Counted from the first letter of the stretch, positions 40,364 through 48,892 are shown. The stretch is 53,504 nt of DNA from Candidatus Zipacnadum vermilionense (GCA_029821755.1 JALGSV010000023.1:1-53504); one strand, 5' to 3'. Notes: generated by a model from the sequence alone, not told the origin. A program made the numbers and translations.

Positions 40364-41617
40364 ATGACTTCGCGCGAACGAGTGCTAGCCACACTGAACC
40401 ACGAGGAACCCGACCGCGTACCCGTTGATCTGGGTGGCTCGGTGGTCACTGGGATCCATGCGTCGGCGCTGGCTCGCCTGCGCGAGGCGCTGGGCCTGGA
40501 ACGGTGCACCGTCAAGGTATATGAGCCGATGATGATGCTGGGGCTCGTGGAAGATGACGTGCGGCAGGCCCTGGGCGCGGATGTGGTGGGACTGAATGCC
40601 CCCTCGACTCTGCTGGGGTATCGGAACGAGAACTGGCAGCCCTGGCGGCTACCCGACGGTACTGATGTGCTGATGGGTGGGGGCTTTGCGGTGAGCTATG
40701 GTCCAGATGGCACCGCCTATGCCTATCCGCAGGGGAATACCGCCGCGCCGCCTAGCGCCCGCATGGCGCCCACCGGGGGTCTGTATTTCGACAACATCAT
40801 CCGGCAGGATGATCTGACGCATCACGCCTTCAAGGCGCGCGCTGACTACGCAGACCAGTATGGCCTCTTCACCGAAGAGGACTGCCAGTACTACGAGGCA
40901 ACCGCCAAGGCTCTCTACGAGGGAACTGACTACGCAGTCTTCGGCAACTTCTTCCTGGGCGGAGTGGGGGACATCTTCCACATCCCGGGGGCCTGGTTGG
41001 AGCACCCACGCGGGATTCGGGATCTGGAAGATTGGATTATGGCCCACTACGACCATCCCGAGTATGTCAAAGAGTTCTTTGACATGCAGGCGGAGATCCA
41101 GTTGCAGAACCTGGAGCTATACCGCCAAGCCGTCGGTGAGCGCCTGGTCGCCATTGCCGTCAGCGGGACAGATTTTGGGGCGCAACAGGGCCCGTTTATC
41201 TCTCCTCAGTGCTATCGCGAGTTCTACAAGCCCTACCACAAGCTGTTCAATGACTGGGTACACGCCCACACGAACTGGAAGGTCTTCTTCCACACCTGCG
41301 GCAGTATCGCGGACCTGCTGGAGGACTTCGTGGAGGCTGGCGTGGATGTCATCAATCCGGTGCAACTCACTGCGGCCGGGATGGATCCGGCGATCCTGAA
41401 GGAAAGATACGGCGACCGCCTGGTCTTCTGGGGCGGGGGAGTCAACCCGCAGCATGCCCTGCCCTTTGGGACCCCGCAAGAGGTGGCCCAAGAAACCAAG
41501 CACAACGTGCGCCTCCTCGCACAGGGAGGAGGCTATGTGGCGGCGGCTGTGCACAATATCCAGGGCCCCACACCTGTAGAGAACATTCTCGCCTTCTTCC
41601 GGGCGATCAATGACTGA
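40364..41617 (+). CDS. Uroporphyrinogen decarboxylase / MtaA-type methyltransferase family protein
   Basis: 417 residues, URO-D superfamily barrel. Seen: MTSRERVLATLNHEEPDRVPVDLGG (typical of the methyltransferase branch), the HTCGS motif in KVFFHTCGSIADLLEDFVEAGVDVINPVQLTAAGMD, and FWGGGVNPQHALPFGTP. HxC could bind zinc as in corrinoid:CoM-type methyltransferases, but the third ligand is not clear and no corrinoid protein gene is adjacent. It is not the heme-pathway HemE by sequence. Codon choice is slightly less GC-biased than that of its neighbours. Confidence 0.88.
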   Translation: MTSRERVLATLNHEEPDRVPVDLGGSVVTGIHASALARLREALGLERCTVKVYEPMMMLGLVEDDVRQALGADVVGLNAPSTLLGYRNENWQPWRLPDGTDVLMGGGFAVSYGPDGTAYAYPQGNTAAPPSARMAPTGGLYFDNIIRQDDLTHHAFKARADYADQYGLFTEEDCQYYEATAKALYEGTDYAVFGNFFLGGVGDIFHIPGAWLEHPRGIRDLEDWIMAHYDHPEYVKEFFDMQAEIQLQNLELYRQAVGERLVAIAVSGTDFGAQQGPFISPQCYREFYKPYHKLFNDWVHAHTNWKVFFHTCGSIADLLEDFVEAGVDVINPVQLTAAGMDPAILKERYGDRLVFWGGGVNPQHALPFGTPQEVAQETKHNVRLLAQGGGYVAAAVHNIQGPTPVENILAFFRAIND

Positions 41618-41750
41618 TATGCGCGTCGGCGACAGCTTGTTGGGCAAGGGAGGTCCTGCGTAACACGCCGTTCCAGACTACGCCGCTTGACTTGCCTGGT
41701 CCTGCTGATGGTCTCCTCCCGTCGGGCCCGGCAGATGGGGAGGTCTGCAC

Positions 41751-41912
41751 GTGAGCTATCCCTCCCTGAGGGACAGTGCCACCGCGCTCGCCACCCAACT
41801 CGAGCAACAACAGCAGGGCGGACCGCGCAACGACGCCTTCTTCAGCTACGAGTTTCTGCAGGAGGAGCAGATCCGGGGAATGGCCTCCTATCGTGTTGCT
41901 GTGAACGCGTGA
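41751..41912 (+). CDS. Small hypothetical protein (53 aa), possibly a gene fragment
   Basis: GTG 41751 with GGGGAGG 8 nt upstream. The product is SYPSLRDSATALATQLEQQQ, a short linker, then DAFFSYEFLQEEQIRGMASY and RVAVNA before TGA. The codon pattern looks coding. Downstream (41927-42061) two other frames stay open for 24-36 codons with plausible protein text (AEERPVQTPIPGMQG; MQVLGDAGPALPVPLDLVT). This may be the 5' part of a frameshifted gene. Confidence 0.45.
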   Translation: MSYPSLRDSATALATQLEQQQQGGPRNDAFFSYEFLQEEQIRGMASYRVAVNA

Positions 41913-42110
41913 GGGATAGCATGCACCATGCAGGCTGAGGAGAGGCCGGTGCAGACACCGATTCCCGGCATGCAGGGGGCACCGATATGCAGGTGCTCGG
42001 TGACGCCGGCCCTGCACTGCCCGTTCCGCTCGATCTGGTGACCATTCTCTCACCCGCGTAAGCGCGCGCAGTCTGCTGCGCAGGAGAGCACTCGCTGCGC
42101 GGGGGAGAGC
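41913..42110 (+). pseudogene. Possible frameshifted remnant downstream of the small ORF
   Basis: 198 nt with no intact gene. Short open segments at about 41927-42034 and 41987-42061 read as ordinary protein in different frames, as expected if a longer gene starting at 41751 has been broken. No homologue was recognised. Confidence 0.3.
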
Positions 42111-42824
42111 ATGGAGTCCTTGGGTGCTGTCATGTCGTCCGTCCACACCATGCCCCCTCCCTTCCTCAAAATCTGCGGTCTGCGCCGGCTTGACGACCTC
42201 TTCCGCGCCCTAGAACTGGGCGCGCGGTATGCTGGGCTGATCGTGGAGGTCCCCGGGTCGCGCCGTTCGCTGTCGCTGGACGAAGCCGCGCGGCTGGCCT
42301 CCTACACGCCCGGGCGCATTGTCATCGTGGTGCGGGACCTGGCTGAGGCACGGCTGCGGGAGGTGGTGGAGACGGTGCAACCGGCAGTGGTCCAGTTACA
42401 CGGGCATGAGCCGCCCGAGGTGGTGACGACCTTGCGGGTGGTCTTCCCGGAGGTGGAAGTGTGGCGAGCGTTGGGGGTGCCGCCGCAGGCCGCGGACCCC
42501 GAGCGTGAGCTGGAGTACCTGCAGGGAGAGGCGGGGCTGTACCGCGAGGCCGGGGCGGCCGCAACAATGCTGGACACGCGCCTACCCGCGGGCTCAGGCG
42601 GCACCGGAGCCTGCTGCGACTGGCAAGTGGCGGCGAAGCTGGTGCGAAACCTGCGGGGACCAGTCATCCTCGCGGGAGGCCTGCGTCCGGAGAACGTGTC
42701 CGCCGCCGTGCGGGAGGTGGCGCCCGCCGGTCTGGACGTCTCCAGCGGGATCGAGACCGAGCCGGGGGTCAAGTCCAGCGAGCTGATGCAGCGGCTGTTC
42801 CGGGAGTGGCGGTCTATACTGTAG
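42111..42824 (+). CDS. trpF: Phosphoribosylanthranilate isomerase
   Basis: 237 residues, TIM barrel of tryptophan synthesis. Catalytic Cys in LKICGLRRLDDL and Asp in ATMLDTRLPAGSGGTG; phosphate site ILAGGLRPENV and VSSGIETEPGVKSSELM. ATG 42111 with GGGGGAGAGC; ATG 42132 or 42150 are possible. No other trp gene is in the window, so it is an isolated pathway gene. Ends in GTAG, the foot of the next hairpin. Confidence 0.94.
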   Translation: MESLGAVMSSVHTMPPPFLKICGLRRLDDLFRALELGARYAGLIVEVPGSRRSLSLDEAARLASYTPGRIVIVVRDLAEARLREVVETVQPAVVQLHGHEPPEVVTTLRVVFPEVEVWRALGVPPQAADPERELEYLQGEAGLYREAGAAATMLDTRLPAGSGGTGACCDWQVAAKLVRNLRGPVILAGGLRPENVSAAVREVAPAGLDVSSGIETEPGVKSSELMQRLFREWRSIL

Positions 42825-42847
42825 GGGCGGATATCGTCCCCCGCCCC
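42821..42847 (+). repeat. REP-like hairpin, GTAG foot, between convergent genes
   Basis: GTAG (42821-42824, the trpF stop) with stem GGGGCGG (42824-42830) and CCGCCCC (42841-42847). Lies between the convergent trpF and dgkA genes, where it might also limit read-through. Confidence 0.65.
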
Positions 42848-42857
42848 GCCGAACGGA

Positions 42858-43643
42858 TCACGGGATGAGATACCCTTGGGGCCACAGGAAGAGCAGTACG
42901 GCGACGATGATCCCCATCAGCGCCCCCAAGATAATCTCGTAAGGGGAATGGATGCGCGCTTGCAGGCGGCTCTGGGAGATGAGCATCGCCAGGGCCACCC
43001 CCAGCAGCGTCACCGCCAGGTCGCGCGTCAGGATGGCGATGCTGGTGGCAATCAGGAACCCCAGCGCGGTATGCCCCGAGACGATGCCCCCCCGCCAGAA
43101 GGCCCCCCGGCGCGTCCGGTACTTCAGGTAGCCGATGAACAACCCCAACGCGATAACGCCCAGCACCACCAGCACCATCGCCCCCACTCGGTCGGGCCGC
43201 TCCGGGTAGGGGATGCTGCGCAGGATCTGCTGCAAGCGCTCGTTGTTGAAGAAGACCACGCCCGCCACCGCCATCGCATAGACCGAGGCCACCAGTACCG
43301 CGCCGGCGGCGATGTCCTTGATGGTCTTCGCGTGGGGGTTGTACGAGTCCTCGATCATGTCCACGACCATCTCCAGGGCCGTGTTGATCATCTCCGCGAT
43401 CAGTACCAGGCTCATGGCGACCAGCAGTTGCAGCAGGTCGCGGGAGGCCACTCCCAGTCCCCAGGCACCCAGCAGCACCAGGGCGATGACCGCCGCATGG
43501 GTGCGCATATGGCTCTGGGTCACGAAGACAAATAGCACACCATCCCAGGCGTAGCGGAAGGAGCGCAAGACGCTCTTGCGCTCATAACGCCAGTGCAAGT
43601 TTTCGGAAGGTGCACCTTCCGGTCCTTCCTTGGGTTCAGGCAT
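42858..43643 (-). CDS. DgkA-type diacylglycerol/undecaprenol kinase fused to PAP2 phosphatase
   Basis: 261 residues, integral membrane. The N-terminal half is a DgkA kinase (RSFRYAWDGVLFVFVTQSHMRTHAA, EMINTALEMVVDMIEDSYNPHAKTIKDIAAGAVLVAS). The C-terminal half is a PAP2 phosphatase with SGHTALGF and SRLQARIHSPYE (the SRxxxxxHxxxD motif with Glu for Asp). One chain could both phosphorylate undecaprenol or diacylglycerol and dephosphorylate the lipid. ATG 43643 with GAGGT upstream. In the phoH-HD-ybeY-dgkA operon. Confidence 0.9.
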   Translation of the reverse strand: MPEPKEGPEGAPSENLHWRYERKSVLRSFRYAWDGVLFVFVTQSHMRTHAAVIALVLLGAWGLGVASRDLLQLLVAMSLVLIAEMINTALEMVVDMIEDSYNPHAKTIKDIAAGAVLVASVYAMAVAGVVFFNNERLQQILRSIPYPERPDRVGAMVLVVLGVIALGLFIGYLKYRTRRGAFWRGGIVSGHTALGFLIATSIAILTRDLAVTLLGVALAMLISQSRLQARIHSPYEIILGALMGIIVAVLLFLWPQGYLIP

Positions 43644-43676
43644 CAATGGTACCTCAGTGATACGTCCGCGGACGGC

Positions 43677-43791
43677 GAAAATGATAAACGATAGGTGAGA
43701 AATGGTAAAGGGGGGGGGAGAACCGACCTCGCGTGCGGGACCTCCCCCCCCTTTATCGTCTATCCTTCATCGCTCATCATTTATCATCTCC
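43677..43791. repeat. AT-rich inverted repeat (second copy) overlapping the ybeY 3' end
   Basis: Left arm about 43677-43720 (AATGATAAACGATAGGTGAG, then a G-run) and right arm about 43742-43791 (C-run, then TTTATCGTC and CATCATTTATCATC). The loop holds the GC-rich CGCGTGCGGG. Same GATAAA words as 32985-33095. The right arm runs into ybeY and encodes its last codons (MINDER) and stop. Confidence 0.8.
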
Positions 43792-44219
43792 GCCGACTGC
43801 TCCTGCAGCCGTTCCATCTCCGCCCGGCCCTCGTCAGTGTCGTCTCGGTAGCCGAGTGTGTGCAGCGTACCGTGGGCCGTCAGGATAGCGAATTCCCGGG
43901 CCAAGGAGTGCCCCCGCTCCGCGGCCTGCTCCTGGGCCACCGGGAGGCAGATGATGACCTCCCCGCAGCGGCCCTCCTCGCTCTCCTCGGCAGGGAAGGA
44001 GATCACATCCGTTGGCCCCTCGTGGCCCAGATACGCTAGGTTCAGCCGGGCGATGCGCTCGGCGTCCACCAGCGCCACGCTCAGGCAGTCCAGCGTTTGT
44101 CCCGCCAGGGCCAGAGCCTGCCCGGCCGCCGCGGGGATGACCTCCAGCGGCGCCGGCGCAGTCTGCAGATTGCGGATCTCCACGCGCAGTCCCCTCGCCT
44201 CCTCATCCGCCCTGCTCAT
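43767..44219 (-). CDS. ybeY: rRNA maturation endoribonuclease YbeY with altered metal site
   Basis: 150 residues. YbeY acts in 16S rRNA 3'-end maturation and ribosome quality control. Seen: LVDAERIARLNLAYLGHEGPTDVISFPAEE and the zinc motif AHGTLHTLGYRDDTDEGRAEM. H116 and H120 are kept, but the third ligand, normally His in GYDH, is Asp126 (GYRD). The last residues EMINDER are encoded by an AT-rich repeat. It overlaps the 3' end of the 7TM-HD gene by 17 nt. Confidence 0.93.
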   Translation of the reverse strand: MSRADEEARGLRVEIRNLQTAPAPLEVIPAAAGQALALAGQTLDCLSVALVDAERIARLNLAYLGHEGPTDVISFPAEESEEGRCGEVIICLPVAQEQAAERGHSLAREFAILTAHGTLHTLGYRDDTDEGRAEMERLQEQSAEMINDER

Positions 44220-46413
44220 CTTGCTCCAGGGCCGCGCCCTCTATCGCCACCCCCACCACTCCCTCCCGCTGCTCCGGGGGTAGTTTCTCCGCGAGGCGCT
44301 GCGCCTCCTTGGGGATCTGCTCGGGGTACTTGATGCGGTGATGGAAGGCCGAGTTCAGGCTCGCTATCAACGTATCCCGCACTGTTCGCAATTCCGCGAA
44401 AGTGAGCGGGCAGTCGTCCAGTTGGCCGTCCTGTACCCGCGCTTGCACCAACCGGTCCACCATCTTCTCCACCGCGACCGGGGTGGGCTGGTCCAGCGTC
44501 CGCACCGCCGCCTCCATCGTATCGGCCAGCATGATGACCGCCGCCTCCCGGGTCTGCGGCTTGGGGCCGGGATAGCGGAAGCTGGCCTCCGGTACCCCGG
44601 TGCCCGCCGGCGCCTCCTCGAGGGCCTTCTCGTAGAAGTAGTGGATCAGGTCGGTCCCCTGGTGCTGCTCGATAACGGCGGCAATGCGCGGGGACAGGCC
44701 GGCCTCCCGCGCCATATCCACCCCGTCGCGCGGGTGGGAGCTGATGATCATTGCCGAGATGTACGGCGAGAGCTTTTCGTGCGGGTTCTCCCCGCCAAAC
44801 TGGTTCTCCACGAAGAAATACGGCCGCTTGAGCTTGCCGAGATCATGATACAACGCCGCGGTGCGCACGAACAACCCGCTTAGGCCGATGGCCTCGGCGG
44901 CCTGCTCGGCCAGATTCCCCACCATCACGGACGACTGGTAAGTCCCCGGCGCCTCGCGCACCAGGCGCTGGAGCAGCGGTTGGTGTGGGCTGGCCAACTC
45001 CACCAGGCGCAGATCGGTGAGCAGGTCCAGGGGCCGGTCCAGCGCGATCATGATGGCGATAGCCGAGATGGCCGCCACCGCCCCGCCCGCGGCCGTCGCC
45101 CCGACCACCTCCCAGGCCTGTTGCTGCCCGAAGGCTTCGGTGCTCAGCACCAACGCAAAGGCGTTGAAGGCCGCGATTTCGATGGCGGTCAGCACGAAGG
45201 CGCCGGTGCGGGTACTGGCCAGGCTGACCAGATACGCCGCTACCCCGCCACATAGGAAGACGGTGACCACCGGCTTGACGTTCGCGTCGGGGATGATCAG
45301 CGCAAAGAGCACCGCTGCTATGCCCGACACCACCAGTCCGAGGTCTGCGCAAGCGATCAGCGACACCAGCATCGCCCCGGCGGTGATGCTAGTCAGGGAG
45401 ATCGCCTCCAGGTACGGCGAGGCCTGCCCCAACCGGAAGATGAGCGCCACCGCTGCCACCACGGCGGTGATCACCACCAGGCGGCTGAACTCGCGGTAGG
45501 CCTGCGGGCAGGCCCGGCGGGTGAAGTAGAACAGACAAAAGACCAGTAGCGACAGCAGCACCACGATGGCTAGCGCCTGCGAGTACTGCAGCACGGGGTT
45601 CATCAACCCCAGAGCCAGCAGCGTGTCCAGGTGCTTCTGGGTGACCGTCTCCCCCCCGCTGATGACCACGTCGCCGGCCCGGACCGTCTGCTGCACCGGC
45701 TTGACCGTCGCCGCTGCCCGGTCGCGCTCAGCCTTGGTGGCGGCGGGGTCGGCAATGAGATTGGGCACGAGCACATACCCGGCCAGCTCTCCGGCCATGG
45801 CGCTATACGTGGGGGTGAAGCCCAGGGTGTCCGCGGACTTGATCACCGCCTCACGGGCCGACTCCAGGTCGTCCGTCCCCGTGCGGATAGTGTAGGACGC
45901 CTCCCCCTTCTCTGCCAGCCGCGCCGCCCCTTGCTTTACCCGCTGCAGCGTCCCCAGGGGGGTAGTGATCGCCAGCCGCAAGACGTTATCACTCAAACGG
46001 TAGGGTAGGGCTGCCTGCACCGCCTCCATGCGCGCCGCTACCGTTGTCAGGTTGGCGTCTTGTTGCACCGCGCTCACGCGTGCGAAGAAGTCGTCCAGCG
46101 TCTGCAGGGCGGCGGCCGTCGCTCCGGGATCCGACTTGAACGCCTCGGGGACCGCTTGCCTCCCCAGATCCCTGAGTCGAGCGGTGCCCTCGGTATCCTC
46201 GTAGGTCCGGGTGGTTGTCGCGATGATGGTTCGGTCGGCCTGCGTCCCCACCGACAGCGACACTGCCGGCGGCATGATCCTCCCCCACAGGTCCAGGAAC
46301 AGTACCGCTAGTAAGAGCAGCGCTAGGAGCATGTTGGGCCGATGCAGGCGCTGGAGCAGCCTGTCGAGGGCGCCGGAGGGGGCTTTGCGCGAGGAGGGAG
46401 TGGAGGCGCGCAT
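44203..46413 (-). CDS. pgpH: 7TM-HD phosphohydrolase (PgpH-type c-di-AMP phosphodiesterase)
   Basis: 736 residues. One N-terminal membrane segment, an extracytoplasmic 7TMR-HDED domain (about 40-270), seven membrane segments (about 280-480), and a cytoplasmic HD domain with YHDLGKLKRPYFFVENQ and IISSHPRDGVDMAREAGLS. PgpH degrades cyclic di-AMP. ATG 46413 with GGAG 8 nt upstream is preferred over a start at 46461. The gene begins 4 nt after phoH, and ybeY follows with overlap: the conserved phoH-pgpH-ybeY-dgkA order. Confidence 0.94.
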   Translation of the reverse strand: MRASTPSSRKAPSGALDRLLQRLHRPNMLLALLLLAVLFLDLWGRIMPPAVSLSVGTQADRTIIATTTRTYEDTEGTARLRDLGRQAVPEAFKSDPGATAAALQTLDDFFARVSAVQQDANLTTVAARMEAVQAALPYRLSDNVLRLAITTPLGTLQRVKQGAARLAEKGEASYTIRTGTDDLESAREAVIKSADTLGFTPTYSAMAGELAGYVLVPNLIADPAATKAERDRAAATVKPVQQTVRAGDVVISGGETVTQKHLDTLLALGLMNPVLQYSQALAIVVLLSLLVFCLFYFTRRACPQAYREFSRLVVITAVVAAVALIFRLGQASPYLEAISLTSITAGAMLVSLIACADLGLVVSGIAAVLFALIIPDANVKPVVTVFLCGGVAAYLVSLASTRTGAFVLTAIEIAAFNAFALVLSTEAFGQQQAWEVVGATAAGGAVAAISAIAIMIALDRPLDLLTDLRLVELASPHQPLLQRLVREAPGTYQSSVMVGNLAEQAAEAIGLSGLFVRTAALYHDLGKLKRPYFFVENQFGGENPHEKLSPYISAMIISSHPRDGVDMAREAGLSPRIAAVIEQHQGTDLIHYFYEKALEEAPAGTGVPEASFRYPGPKPQTREAAVIMLADTMEAAVRTLDQPTPVAVEKMVDRLVQARVQDGQLDDCPLTFAELRTVRDTLIASLNSAFHHRIKYPEQIPKEAQRLAEKLPPEQREGVVGVAIEGAALEQDEQGG

Positions 46414-46417
46414 AAGA

Positions 46418-47428
46418 TTACTCCTGGAGCGGGTCGGCCTCGCGCACCGCCCGCTCCGCATTGTCGTAAGCCTGCACGATGCGCTGCACCAGGTCGTGCC
46501 GCACGATATCCTCGCGCCCCAGCCGCACCACGGCCAGGCCCGGCAGGCCGCTGAGTACCTCTATCGCATGCACCAGTCCGCTCTTGATGGCCGGGGGCAG
46601 GTCGGTCTGCGTGGTGTCGCCAGTGACGATCATCTTGGAGCCGAAGCCCATCCGGGTCAACGCCATCTTCATCTGCCCGGGGGTGGTGTTCTGCGCCTCG
46701 TCCAGCACGATGAAGGCGTCGTTGAGTGTGCGCCCTCGCATGTACGCCAGCGGCACCACCTCAATCGTGCCTCGCGCCAAGTAACGCTGGAACTGGTCGG
46801 CGCCCATCACATCGTGCAGCGCATCGTGCAGGGGCCGTAGGTAGGGATCGACCTTCTCCATGATGTCACCGGGGAGGAAGCCCAATTCCTCGCCGGCCTC
46901 CACTATGGGCCGGGTGAGGATTACGCGGCTGGTCTCGCCCTGACGCAGGGCGGCCGCGGCCATCGCCATGGCCAGGTAGGTCTTGCCCGTCCCCGCCGGT
47001 CCGGCGCAAAAGACCATATCATGGGTTCGCACCGCGCGGGCGTACTCAACCTGCCCCCGCGTCTTGGCCCGCACTTGCCGCCCCCGGTGGGTGACGATCA
47101 GCGGTCCCTCGGGGGCCTCGGTCTCCTCGGCAGTGGGCAGGTTCGCGTCGCGAGCCTGGCGCAGAGCTAAGTGGACCTCTTCCAGCGTCGGCGCCTGCCC
47201 GCGCTCGATGCCCGTTAGCAGATGCGCCAATACCGCCTCCGCCTGGTCGGCCGCCTCAGTCTCGCCGGTGATCTCCACGCACTGCTCGCGCGGCTGAATA
47301 TGCACGGAGAGGGCGTCCTCGATGACCCGGAGGTTCTGATCGTGGGGTCCGACCAGCGTCGGCAGATGCTCGGCGCTACAAGTTACCCGCGTAGGGGAGG
47401 GGGTGTCTGGATTAGGCGTAGAGATCAC
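46418..47428 (-). CDS. phoH: PhoH-family ATPase
   Basis: 336 residues. N-terminal KH-like part, then the PhoH ATPase: Walker A GPAGTGKTYLAMAMA, LTRPIVEAGEELGFLPGDI, Walker B FIVLDEAQNTTPGQMKMALTRMGFGSKMIVTGD and RHDLVQRIVQAYD. Probably RNA-linked, consistent with its ybeY partner. GTG 47428 start without a strong Shine-Dalgarno. A GTAG hairpin lies just upstream at 47440. Confidence 0.95.
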   Translation of the reverse strand: MISTPNPDTPSPTRVTCSAEHLPTLVGPHDQNLRVIEDALSVHIQPREQCVEITGETEAADQAEAVLAHLLTGIERGQAPTLEEVHLALRQARDANLPTAEETEAPEGPLIVTHRGRQVRAKTRGQVEYARAVRTHDMVFCAGPAGTGKTYLAMAMAAAALRQGETSRVILTRPIVEAGEELGFLPGDIMEKVDPYLRPLHDALHDVMGADQFQRYLARGTIEVVPLAYMRGRTLNDAFIVLDEAQNTTPGQMKMALTRMGFGSKMIVTGDTTQTDLPPAIKSGLVHAIEVLSGLPGLAVVRLGREDIVRHDLVQRIVQAYDNAERAVREADPLQE

Positions 47429-47439
47429 TTGTCTATCAT

Positions 47440-47463
47440 GTAGGGGCGTGATTCATCACGCCC
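47440..47463 (+). repeat. REP-like hairpin, GTAG foot
   Basis: GTAG (47440-47443), perfect 8-bp stem GGGCGTGA (47444-47451) with TCACGCCC (47456-47463), loop TTCA. A second hairpin, GGGCACA (47474-47480) with TGTGCCC (47487-47493), abuts the HIT stop codon. Confidence 0.85.
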
Positions 47464-47494
47464 GGTCCCGGACGGGCACAGTTGATTGTGCCCC

Positions 47495-47839
47495 TCACCC
47501 CGGCGGCCAGACCATATGCCGCCCACCGAGCAGGTGGAAGTGCAAGTGGTTGACGCTCTCGCCGGCATCGGGGCCGACGTTGGCCACCAGGCGGTACCCG
47601 GATTCGGCGATCCGGTCCCGTCGCGCCAGCTCGGCGGCGACGGTGCAGATATGCCCGAGGAGGGCCTCATCCTCGGTGACCGCGGCGTCCAGATTGGCCA
47701 GATGCTGGCGCGGGATGATCAGCACATGCACCGGTGCCTGGGGCTGGATATCTCGGAAGGCCACTACCTGGTCGTCCTCGTAAATGACGTCGGCCGGGAG
47801 GTCTTGGTTGATGATGCGGCAGAAAAGACAGTCGGACAT
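47495..47839 (-). CDS. HIT-family nucleotide hydrolase (HinT-like)
   Basis: 114 residues. Seen: CLFCRIINQDLPADVIYEDDQVVAFRDIQPQAPVHVLIIPRQH and the histidine triad NHLHFHLLGGRHMVWPPG. HinT proteins hydrolyse purine nucleoside phosphoramidates. ATG 47839. The two Cys (CLFC) with the N-terminal His form the optional zinc site seen in many members. Confidence 0.95.
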   Translation of the reverse strand: MSDCLFCRIINQDLPADVIYEDDQVVAFRDIQPQAPVHVLIIPRQHLANLDAAVTEDEALLGHICTVAAELARRDRIAESGYRLVANVGPDAGESVNHLHFHLLGGRHMVWPPG

Positions 47840-47863
47840 TTCGCGTCTCCCTCCCCAGCGGGA

Positions 47864-48892
47864 CTACTGTACCGCTGCCCCAAAGGCTTTCCCGCCCAGA
47901 GCCAGGGCCGGCAGGTCCCGCATAGCCGCCTCCAGGCCCAGGATGGTGCAGGAAACCGGGTCGGTGGCTACCCCCACCGGCAGGTGCAGGGTGTTGCGCA
48001 CCAGCTCCTCCACCCCCTGCAACAGCGCCCCTCCTCCAGTAAGGACGACCCCGCCTTGCGTCAGTTCATGCTGTACGTTGCGCGGGAAGGTCTCCACTGT
48101 CCACAGCAGTTCGTTGAGCAGGGGATCGAAGGCCTCAGCCAGCAGGCGCGGCACCTTGGCGGCGTCCAGGTCGTGCGGGGAGGGTGCCTCGGTGGTCTCC
48201 TCCTTGCTGGCCGTGACTGACAGTGAGGGCGCTCCCGTCCAGCCGTTGACCGAGCCGATCTGTTCCTTGATCTGTTCCGCCTGGGCCTCGCTAATACGCA
48301 GGCTGCTCTCACGGCGCACCGCGCGGAGCAGCGCCCCATCCAGCGTCTCCCCACCGAAGGGGATGGTCTTGGCCGCAGTCACCAGCCCCGCGGAGAAGAT
48401 GCCGACCTCCGTGGAGCCGCCGCCGATATCTACGATCAGAATGGTCTCCTCGTTACTGGCGGTCAGGCCGGCGCCCAGCGCGGCGGCCAGGGGCTTGAGC
48501 ATGGTGACAACATGCCCGCCGCCGCCGGCGCGGAGGCTGTCCTGCAGTGCTCGCAATTCGACCGGGCTGATCTCCGAGGGACAGGAGGCCACGATCTGGG
48601 GCGGGAACAGCGGCCGGCGACCCAACGCGCGCTGGACGAGCTGCCGCAGCAGAGCGACCGCGGCGTCAAAATCGGCCACCACGCCGTCGCGCACGGGATG
48701 GACGATCTGGACGTCGGTAACGCCGCGCTCCCACAGGCGCCGGGCCTCGCGGCCCACCGCCACGGGCTTGCGCCTCCCTGGCGCGAAGGCGGCGATAGTC
48801 GGCTCCCGCACCACCACTCCCTCGCCCGGCACGGCGATATGCGTCAGGCTCGTGCCTAGGTCTATGGCAATGGTTGTAGCCCAGGGTAACAG
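47864..48892 (-). CDS. mreB: MreB-like actin-family protein, probable CTG start
   Basis: About 342 residues. Actin/Hsp70 fold: phosphate-1 loop IAIDLGTSLTHIAVPGEG, VVREPTIAAFAPGRRKPVAVG, connect-1 PSEISPVE, phosphate-2 ILIVDIGGGSTEVGIFSAG, adenosine motif VVLTGGGALLQGVEELV. MreB organises wall synthesis. CTG 48892 has AGGAGGT 6 nt upstream and gives the usual short N-terminus (MLPWATTIAIDLG). GTG or ATG starts further up add 24-38 residues without family resemblance. It is divergent, so probably a paralogue. Confidence 0.85.
   Translation of the reverse strand: MLPWATTIAIDLGTSLTHIAVPGEGVVVREPTIAAFAPGRRKPVAVGREARRLWERGVTDVQIVHPVRDGVVADFDAAVALLRQLVQRALGRRPLFPPQIVASCPSEISPVELRALQDSLRAGGGGHVVTMLKPLAAALGAGLTASNEETILIVDIGGGSTEVGIFSAGLVTAAKTIPFGGETLDGALLRAVRRESSLRISEAQAEQIKEQIGSVNGWTGAPSLSVTASKEETTEAPSPHDLDAAKVPRLLAEAFDPLLNELLWTVETFPRNVQHELTQGGVVLTGGGALLQGVEELVRNTLHLPVGVATDPVSCTILGLEAAMRDLPALALGGKAFGAAVQ

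Noticed and set aside
41630-41662. Tiny ORF right after the UroD-family gene
   Set aside because: Only about ten codons, no ribosome binding site and no recognisable motif.
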